DNA from: Thiotrichaceae bacterium
GTDB lineage: Bacteria; Pseudomonadota; Gammaproteobacteria; Thiotrichales; Thiotrichaceae
NCBI GenBank assembly: GCA_015494435.1
Contig: WGBH01000450.1
Span: forward strand, 1 to 10,039
Length of the DNA: 10,039 nucleotides
Direction: 5' to 3'
How positions within the stretch are numbered: the first letter of the stretch is position 1; each line of letters opens with the position of its first letter. This document shows positions 1 through 5,464 of the stretch, piece after piece. Below the pieces are notes generated by a model. That model worked only from the letters and a program-made list of their open reading frames with translations, had not been told where the DNA came from and ran no database searches. The position numbers and the translations under genes are program-made.

Positions 1-2
1 GC

Positions 3-899
3 AGTTATGAATATTCCGCACTAGAATCTAATATAAACAAAGCGGAGGAAAGTTCTGAATGGAAAAAACTAAAACAAGAGACCGATGGCTATCTTGGTAG
101 AACAAAAGATATACGATTGTATGTTTTGTATACTAGAATTTTAATACACACTGAAAAAAATCCGTTTATTGGTTTGAGCAAAGGGTTGCAACTTGTTCAT
201 CATAGTATGGAGAATTATTGGGACTGCCTCTATCCAGAGGTAGATAATGAAGATCCAGAACCCTTTTTTGATCGTAATAATGCATTGGCAAATTTTGCAG
301 ATTATGGAACTTTTATTTTACCTTTAACTAAGAAATTGACAGTGCTTTCCATTGGTCTTGGTAACTATACGTTAGAGGATTTATTGATCCTAAATAGCGG
401 CGGAACAGTTGCAGACAAACCTTCATTAACAGGCTTAATGCCTGAGGAGGAAAAAGCATACAATGAGGTCTTGCAATATTTTAAAGTAGCCCTTGATATT
501 GCAGAAGCTATAAAGAAACTTTATTACAAAAAAACAAATGAAGCATTCCCAGAGTTTAATGAGCACTTACTGCCAATGTTACAAAAAGGTGCTAACTTAG
601 AAAATAATAGTAGCGCTAATGTAAGCAGTGATTCAAACAATATTGTTTCTGATTCTGCTGGAGGTGTCGCCCCTCAAATGCAAATTCAAGGAACGATTAA
701 TAATAGGGAAGACATTGTCAAAGCGTTGGGACTGATTTGTGATTATTACGATAAAAATGAACCCTCAAGCCCTATTCCTATGATGTTAGAACGAGTAAGT
801 AAAATGATTAATATGAATTATCGAGAAATTTTTTCAGAATTTCAATTAGGTGCAGATTCAGTTTTAGATAAAATATTTGGACAGCCCAAAAAAAAATAG
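3..899 (+). CDS. tssA: TssA-like T6SS protein (ImpA N-terminal domain), 5' end cut by window
   Basis: TssA organises T6SS tail biogenesis: it contacts the baseplate and stays at the distal end of the growing sheath and tube. The reading frame is open to the window edge (first whole codon at 3), and the residues before the internal TTG at 117 already read as ImpA_N sequence (for example SEWKKLKQETDGYLGRTKDIRLYVLYTR split across 51-140), so the true start lies upstream. 298 residues are visible. The ImpA_N core covers roughly the first 130, including NYWDCLYPEVD and the NALANF helix. A Ser/Asn-rich linker follows (about 160-185), then a short C-terminal domain with REDIVKALGLICDYY and EPSSPIPMMLERV, the pattern of short TssA proteins like Pseudomonas TssA1. 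tssB follows after 71 bases. The family call is firm; the subclass is inference. Confidence 0.93.
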   Translation, partial: SYEYSALESNINKAEESSEWKKLKQETDGYLGRTKDIRLYVLYTRILIHTEKNPFIGLSKGLQLVHHSMENYWDCLYPEVDNEDPEPFFDRNNALANFADYGTFILPLTKKLTVLSIGLGNYTLEDLLILNSGGTVADKPSLTGLMPEEEKAYNEVLQYFKVALDIAEAIKKLYYKKTNEAFPEFNEHLLPMLQKGANLENNSSANVSSDSNNIVSDSAGGVAPQMQIQGTINNREDIVKALGLICDYYDKNEPSSPIPMMLERVSKMINMNYREIFSEFQLGADSVLDKIFGQPKKK

Positions 900-970
900 A
901 AAACGTGAATATTGCACAGAATCAGCAATAAAACATAAATAAAATAGACACACACAAGGAGAGAACCAAC

Positions 971-1528
971 ATGGCAGAGTCAAAACAAAAATGGGTCGGA
1001 AGAAATCGCCCCCCACGTGTTCAAATTGAATATGAAACAGAAATCAATGGAGCGCAACGCATTATCGATCTTCCTCATATCACAGGTGTTATGAGTGATC
1101 TTTCTGGAAAATCAAAAGTTGCTAAACCTGAGATAAGAGATAGAACCTTTAAAGAAATCGATGTTGATAATTTTGATGATCGCATGGAAGCCATTCAACC
1201 AAGAGCAGCTTTTGTGGTTGACAATGTATTATCTGATGAAGGTGGAAAACTTCCTGTTGATTTAACCTTTAAATCAATGGACGATTTTACCCCTGATGCA
1301 ATTGCAAATAAAGTCGATGGTGTTAAAGAGTTACTTCAAACACGTAAGGAATTAAAAAACTTACTATCTTATATGGACGGTAAGGCAAATGCTGAAGAAT
1401 GGTTAAGCCAGTTATTACAGGACGCCAAAGACGGTAAAGACTCAGGCTTATTACAGTCTTTAATGAACTCTCCAAAGCCAAAAGCTAAGGACTCAGAAGA
1501 AGCGACAGATAAAAAAGACGGAGAGTAA
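971..1528 (+). CDS. tssB: T6SS contractile sheath small subunit TssB (VipA)
   Basis: TssB pairs with TssC to form the cytoplasmic contractile sheath that drives the Hcp tube outward. The 185-residue length is slightly above the usual 160-175. Family signatures are in order: RPPRVQIEYE (about 14-23), LPHITGVMSDLSG (34-46), FKEIDVDNFDDRM (60-72), and FKSMDDFTPDAI (100-111), followed by the helical LLQTRKELKNLL region (about 121-132) that packs against TssC. The tail after about residue 165 is Lys/Asp/Glu-rich and probably disordered. The start is fixed by AAGGAGAG at 956-963, well spaced from ATG 971. Its stop is five bases before tssC, whose ribosome binding site lies inside the end of tssB, so the pair is almost certainly co-transcribed and translationally coupled. 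Confidence 0.97.
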   Translation: MAESKQKWVGRNRPPRVQIEYETEINGAQRIIDLPHITGVMSDLSGKSKVAKPEIRDRTFKEIDVDNFDDRMEAIQPRAAFVVDNVLSDEGGKLPVDLTFKSMDDFTPDAIANKVDGVKELLQTRKELKNLLSYMDGKANAEEWLSQLLQDAKDGKDSGLLQSLMNSPKPKAKDSEEATDKKDGE

Positions 1529-1533
1529 TTTAA

Positions 1534-3027
1534 ATGCCAGAGATAGAACAACAAACCCAGCAGCAACTTGACACAGAAACAAGCTTTGGTGATTTTTCTC
1601 AGCTACTAGAGGAAAACTTTAAACCAACCACTGAAACAAAATCAGAAATTGAATCAGCCATACACACATTGGCAGGTCAAGCATTACAAAATACCAATTT
1701 AATCAAAGAAGATTCCTTTGAAACAATTGAGAGACTGATTTCTGCTATTGATGAGAAAATATCAAAGCAAATGAGTCTGGTACTTCATAACGAAGAGTTT
1801 CAAGAATTAGAAAGCAAATGGCGTGGTTTACACCATTTAGTCAATAACACGGAGACCAGTACCAAACTCAAAATTCGTTTTATGAATATTTCCAAAAAGG
1901 AAATGTATAAAACCCTAATGCGCTACAAAGGAACGAAATGGGATCAAAGTCCTCTCTTTAAAGCAATTTATGAAGCAGAATATGGAACAGCAAATGGTTC
2001 ACCTTATAGTTGTTTAGTGGGAGACTATTATTTTGATCATTCGCCACCTGATGTAAATTTTTTATCTGAAATGTCACATATAGCAGCGGCATCTCATGCA
2101 CCCTTTATTTCGGCGGTTAGCCCTAGTATTGTGAATATGGAAAGTTGGCAAGAAATTAATAACCCACGGGATATTGCACAGGTATTTGATGCACCGCAGT
2201 ATGCAACATGGCACTCATTTAGAGATTCACCTGATTCTCAATACGTGTCACTGACCATGCCACGTTTTCTTGGACGACTTCCTTATGGGGAGAAAACGAA
2301 TCCAACCGATGAGTTTGGCTTTGAAGAAGATGTTGATGGAACAGACCACAATAGTTATTCATGGGTGAACGCATCTTATGCAATGGCAACGAATATACAC
2401 CGTTCCTTTTCACTTTATGGCTGGGCAAGTCAGATAGCAGGTTTAGAATCGGGCGGTATTGTTGATGACTTACCCGTGCATACCTTTAGTACCAGTGATG
2501 GAGGAATAGATGCCAAATGCCCAACGGAAGTTTCTATCACTGACCGTCGGGAAAATGAGTTCGCAACAGCAGGTATTACCTCATTAGTGCATTATAAAGA
2601 TACCGATTATGCAGTATTTTTTAAGGCAAGCTCTTTAAGAAAGCCAGTGCAATATGACGACCCTGAAGCAACCAGTAATGCAAAACTTGCGACTAATATG
2701 TCCTATATGCTAGCCACAAGTCGTTTTGCTCACTATTTAAAACATATTGTTAGAAATAAATTAGGATCATCCGTAACAAAAGATAGATTACAAACAGATT
2801 TACAACGTTGGATTAATAATTATGTAGAGCCAACGCCAGATACTGCTTCAGAAGCTGGGTTAGCAAAACGTCCTCTTAGTGCGGCTGAAGTGACGGTTGA
2901 AGAAGATGAGGAAACACCTGGCTACTATAAAGCACGATTTTACTTGAAACCTCATTATAAACTTGAAGGTATGACCATAGGACTTTCCCTAGTATCACGT
3001 CTTCCAAGTGAACGAGCAGGTAAATAA
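1534..3027 (+). CDS. tssC: T6SS contractile sheath large subunit TssC (VipB)
   Basis: TssC is the large sheath subunit, interlocked with TssB and recycled by the ClpV ATPase after contraction. The 497-residue length matches the family. Visible signatures: N-terminal helix with LLEENFKP (24-31), the region where ClpV acts in studied homologues; LESKWRGLHHLV (92-103); CLVGDYYFDHSPPDV; IAAASHAPFISAVSP; the LGRLPYG loop; SWVNASYAMATNIHRSF; KCPTEVSITDRRE; RFAHYLKHIVRNKLGS; and a C-terminal beta-strand end GYYKARFYLKPHYKLEG. Start: ATG 1534 preceded by GGAGAG at 1520-1525 within tssB. No frameshift or missing block is seen, and there is one tssC only. A terminator-like hairpin follows 9 bases after the stop, so distal transcription may be partly attenuated. 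Confidence 0.98.
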   Translation: MPEIEQQTQQQLDTETSFGDFSQLLEENFKPTTETKSEIESAIHTLAGQALQNTNLIKEDSFETIERLISAIDEKISKQMSLVLHNEEFQELESKWRGLHHLVNNTETSTKLKIRFMNISKKEMYKTLMRYKGTKWDQSPLFKAIYEAEYGTANGSPYSCLVGDYYFDHSPPDVNFLSEMSHIAAASHAPFISAVSPSIVNMESWQEINNPRDIAQVFDAPQYATWHSFRDSPDSQYVSLTMPRFLGRLPYGEKTNPTDEFGFEEDVDGTDHNSYSWVNASYAMATNIHRSFSLYGWASQIAGLESGGIVDDLPVHTFSTSDGGIDAKCPTEVSITDRRENEFATAGITSLVHYKDTDYAVFFKASSLRKPVQYDDPEATSNAKLATNMSYMLATSRFAHYLKHIVRNKLGSSVTKDRLQTDLQRWINNYVEPTPDTASEAGLAKRPLSAAEVTVEEDEETPGYYKARFYLKPHYKLEGMTIGLSLVSRLPSERAGK

Positions 3028-3035
3028 TTAACGCT

Positions 3036-3059
3036 TCCAATAATTTATTGGATTTTTTT
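3036..3059 (+). terminator. Weak hairpin plus T-tract after tssC
   Basis: CCAATAA (3037-3043) and TTATTGG (3045-3051) are perfect complements around one T. As RNA this gives a 6-bp stem (3036-3041 with 3047-3052) and a 5-base loop. Seven T follow at 3053-3059. The stem is AT-rich, so it is probably a partial terminator that lowers read-through from tssABC into the hcp leader. This fits the usual need to tune Hcp level separately, but that role is inference. Confidence 0.5.
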
Positions 3060-3076
3060 AACAAATACTTTATATC
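3048..3076 (+). promoter_or_regulatory. Possible sigma-70-type promoter for hcp
   Basis: TTGGAT (3048-3053) lies 17 bases before TATATC (3071-3076). The -35 matches consensus at 3 of 6 bases and the -10 at 4 of 6. It overlaps both the tssC terminator-like hairpin and the next inverted repeat. Support is weak and rests on spacing plus the separation of hcp from tssC by 177 bases. I saw no sigma-54 motif here. Confidence 0.25.
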
Positions 3077-3141
3077 TTAAATAAAAAAGTATTTATTTTA
3101 ACCGTATGAATTTTCATACACAAACTGTAATCAGACAGTTT
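3063..3141. repeat. Three successive perfect inverted repeats in the hcp leader
   Basis: Three perfect inverted repeats follow one another: AAATACTTT (3063-3071) with AAAGTATTT (3086-3094), 9 bp and 14-base spacer; GTATGAA (3104-3110) with TTCATAC (3113-3119), 7 bp and 2-base spacer; AAACTGT (3122-3128) with ACAGTTT (3135-3141), 7 bp and 6-base spacer. They sit between the tssC terminator-like hairpin and the hcp start. They could be hairpins in a structured 5' untranslated region or protein-binding dyads; the sequence alone does not decide. Confidence 0.7.
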
Positions 3142-3204
3142 CTTTATCTCTTCGAGGGAGCAAAGACTAGATGATTGCAACAACTATAAAAAAGGAGAAA
3201 TATT

Positions 3205-3699
3205 ATGGCTGGAGACATGTTCTTGAAGTTTGAAGGAATCGATGGCGAAAGTACTGATGCTAAACATGAGAAGTGGATCGCAATTGAAAGTTTTACCCAT
3301 AACGTAACACAACCCGTTTCTGCGGCAAGTGGTACAGGTGGTCGTACAGGTGGAAAAGCTGATTTTGGCGATTTCATCTTTACTAAAACAATTGATGCAG
3401 CAACCCCTGAGCTATATCTTCATTGTGCTAATGGTAAGCATATTCCTAAAGTCGATATTGATTTTTGTTTAGCAACTGAAGATAAGCATGTGTATATGAC
3501 TTATACTTTGGAAGACGTTATTGTTAGCTCAGTAACACCCGCAGGTAGTAACTCAGATGCTGATGGCGCTAAGCCTGCTGAGCAAGTGAGTATTGCTTAT
3601 GGTCAAATTGAGTGGGAATATACACCAATTGATGACTCTGGAAACCCAGGTGCTTCAATCAAAAAAGGCTGGGATTTAGAGAAGAATGAACAGAAGTAA
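3205..3699 (+). CDS. hcp: T6SS inner-tube protein Hcp (TssD)
   Basis: Hcp forms hexameric rings that stack into the T6SS inner tube; it is secreted and can carry small effectors in its lumen. The 164 residues match the usual length. Family pattern: MAGDMFLKFEGIDGES at the start, a Gly-rich loop (GTGGRTGGKA, about 43-52), FIFTKTIDAATPEL (57-70), CANGKHIPKVDI (74-85), YTLEDVIVSSV (100-110), then QVSIAYGQIEWEYTP (127-141) and KKGWDLEKNEQK at the end. It resembles Pseudomonas Hcp1 more than the Hcp of enteric systems, in line with the tssA-B-C-hcp order. Start: ATG 3205 with AAGGAG at 3192-3197 seven bases upstream. It has its own leader and ends in a strong terminator, so it is likely a separately tuned transcript. 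No C-terminal effector extension is present. Confidence 0.97.
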   Translation: MAGDMFLKFEGIDGESTDAKHEKWIAIESFTHNVTQPVSAASGTGGRTGGKADFGDFIFTKTIDAATPELYLHCANGKHIPKVDIDFCLATEDKHVYMTYTLEDVIVSSVTPAGSNSDADGAKPAEQVSIAYGQIEWEYTPIDDSGNPGASIKKGWDLEKNEQK

Positions 3700-3726
3700 T
3701 TTGTTCTAAAGTCTTTAATCTTAGTC

Positions 3727-3756
3727 AAAAATGCCTGCTTTTTTGCAGGCATTTTT
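3727..3756. terminator. Strong intrinsic terminator after hcp
   Basis: AAAAATGCCTGC (3727-3738) pairs perfectly with GCAGGCATTTTT (3745-3756) around a six-T loop, a 12-bp stem with a GC core. The right arm ends in five T and the left arm starts with five A, so it can act in both directions. It lies 27 bases after the hcp stop and separates hcp from the FHA-transglycosylase gene, which therefore needs its own promoter. Confidence 0.9.
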
Positions 3757-3762
3757 GCGTTT

Positions 3763-3808
3763 AGGAAGTTTCAAGTAAGATTGCTACAATCATTGCTTGG
3801 AACTTCCT
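3763..3808. repeat. Long imperfect hairpin upstream of the FHA-transglycosylase gene
   Basis: GGAAGTTTCAAG (3764-3775) pairs with CTTGGAACTTCC (3796-3807); an outer A-T pair (3763/3808) makes 13 bp, with one T-G pair (3771/3800) that would be a G-U wobble in plus-strand RNA. Inside it, GATTG (3779-3783) and CAATC (3787-3791) form a second 5-bp stem with a CTA loop. No T-tract follows, so it is not a terminator. It could be a leader structure, a binding dyad or a small transcript's stem. Confidence 0.55.
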
Positions 3809-3825
3809 TATTATCTCGACCTACT

Positions 3826-3831
3826 TAGAAT
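3826..3831 (+). promoter_or_regulatory. Possible -10 element for the FHA-transglycosylase gene
   Basis: TAGAAT matches the TATAAT consensus at 5 of 6 bases and lies 15 bases before the next start codon. No good -35 is seen at 16-18 bases upstream (TTCCTT at best). If used, the mRNA would have a leader of about ten bases, which agrees with the absence of a Shine-Dalgarno sequence before ATG 3847. Confidence 0.25.
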
Positions 3832-3846
3832 ATCAGTACAAACAAT

Positions 3847-5451
3847 ATGCAAGATGATGATAAAACAGTAATTATGTCAGCTATAGGGGTACAAAAACCT
3901 TTAGATGATACTGCCCCCGTGCCAAATGTGAATAGTCTGCAAGTTATGTTGCTTAATTCACCCTCTCAAAAAAAGTCTTTTTTTTCGCAAGGTTTTACTA
4001 TTGGTCGATCTAATGATAATGATTTTGTTATCGTTGATAATATGGTCAGTCGTCATCATTTAAAAATTAACATTGAATACGGTGAATGGTATATACAAGA
4101 CTTAGGTAGCACTAATGGTATTTTTATTGATGATCATCGTATTTTAGATAGTTATAAACTAATACTGCCCTGTGTAGTTTCTCTAGGAAAAGGTGGACCA
4201 TTAATACAGCTTCAATTACCTGAGCATAATCCCGTTCAAAAACAAGCGGATATTTCAGATGATATTACCCAATTTATACAAGCTCAACCCACCTCCTCAT
4301 CGGCTTCCGCAATAGAAAAATTAGATACTGACGATATAAAACAGCGTTTTTTTACAGAAAATAATGATAATGCAGGTGAATACACGCAAATGGTGCGCCG
4401 TGTTATTCATGAAGATAAGAAAAAAAATACAAAAAAATACCGTTGGGGAGTCTCAATTGTTTTTATCTTACTCTGTGTTGCGATTGGTATTATTACGCTT
4501 CAACAAAATCATTACAGGGAAGCTGCACTTAATATGTACTACCAAACAAAAGCATTGGAAGTGGATATTTCATTATTAGAAATAAAATTAAGAGATGAGG
4601 CAAGTAGTTCTCTTCAAGATTCGATCTTGCAGACACGTCAAAAATTGTATAAAACACAAGATGAATATAAATCCATTATTGATAATTTAAATGCCTTTAC
4701 ATTTCCTGTCAAACTAACTCGAATTATTCGTCATAAAATAGGTTTAGGCAGCTCCTCTCCTTCAGAATATGAGCGTGAACTGATACAAACGGTAGCGGAG
4801 AAGTTTGGAGAAAGCCAATTAGAACTTTCAGATGATTTTATTACAGAAGTTCATCGTTATATTTCCAAATGGCAAGCTTCTCCACGAATGCAAAAAGCAA
4901 TGAGATACCTTAATGAAAACAACTATGCCCCTATCATATTAAGGGCAATGAAAAAAGAAGGATTACCTGTACAGTTTTTATATCTTTGCTTGCAAGAAAG
5001 TAACTTTAATAGCAAGGCGATTGGTCCTGAAACACGTTTTGGTATTGCCAAAGGTGCTTGGCAATTTTTACCGACAACAGCGCAGGATTTTGGTCTGAGG
5101 ACAGGGTCTATGACGGATGAGCCTTCCTATGATTTCAACGATGAACGCTTCAATTTTACTAAAGCCACTCAAGCCGCTGCAAAATACCTCAAACGCATTT
5201 ATAGCACTGAAGCACAGGCATCGGGCTTATTAGTGATGGCAGGCTATAATTATGGTCATAATCGGGTAAAAAGAATGATCAGAAAAATGCCAAACAATCC
5301 TAAAGAAAGAAATTTTTGGCGTTTTTCAACTCAGTATAAGGATAAGATCCCTGATGAAACCTATAAATATGTTCTATATATTTTTTCAGCTGCTGTTATC
5401 GGTGAAGACCCTAAATATTTTGGATTCAAATTTAAATCACCAACGCTTTAA
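3847..5451 (+). CDS. FHA domain - membrane helix - MltD-like lytic transglycosylase fusion, T6SS-associated
   Basis: A 534-residue single-pass protein joining a phosphothreonine-binding FHA domain to a peptidoglycan-cleaving domain. FHA covers about 31-125: GRS (53-55), SRHH (68-71) and GSTNG (87-91) are all intact. A polar linker (about 130-195) ends in a basic stretch, then a hydrophobic helix (about 201-219), placing FHA in the cytoplasm and the rest in the periplasm. Residues 222-290 look coiled-coil. The C-terminal GH23/SLT domain (about 350-520) has the catalytic Glu384 in CLQESNFN, GAWQFLPTTA (403-412) and AGYNYG (465-470), closest in pattern to MltD. An in-frame TAG at 3826 leaves ATG 3847 as first start; no Shine-Dalgarno is seen, and ATG 3874 is a weaker alternative. 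It sits between hcp and tagH. Inference: it opens peptidoglycan for T6SS assembly under phospho-control. Domain calls are firm; the role is not proven. Confidence 0.9.
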   Translation: MQDDDKTVIMSAIGVQKPLDDTAPVPNVNSLQVMLLNSPSQKKSFFSQGFTIGRSNDNDFVIVDNMVSRHHLKINIEYGEWYIQDLGSTNGIFIDDHRILDSYKLILPCVVSLGKGGPLIQLQLPEHNPVQKQADISDDITQFIQAQPTSSSASAIEKLDTDDIKQRFFTENNDNAGEYTQMVRRVIHEDKKKNTKKYRWGVSIVFILLCVAIGIITLQQNHYREAALNMYYQTKALEVDISLLEIKLRDEASSSLQDSILQTRQKLYKTQDEYKSIIDNLNAFTFPVKLTRIIRHKIGLGSSSPSEYERELIQTVAEKFGESQLELSDDFITEVHRYISKWQASPRMQKAMRYLNENNYAPIILRAMKKEGLPVQFLYLCLQESNFNSKAIGPETRFGIAKGAWQFLPTTAQDFGLRTGSMTDEPSYDFNDERFNFTKATQAAAKYLKRIYSTEAQASGLLVMAGYNYGHNRVKRMIRKMPNNPKERNFWRFSTQYKDKIPDETYKYVLYIFSAAVIGEDPKYFGFKFKSPTL

Positions 5452-5464
5452 GGAAGTAGCATGA

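Noticed and set aside
117..899. tssA starting at the TTG at 117
   Set aside because: The frame is open upstream to the window edge and the upstream residues are typical ImpA_N sequence, so the gene begins before the window.
900..970. Separate promoter or terminator between tssA and tssB
   Set aside because: Only a 6-bp inverted repeat (TATTGC/GCAATA) without a T-tract is present, and no convincing -35/-10 pair; tssA and tssB are probably one transcript.
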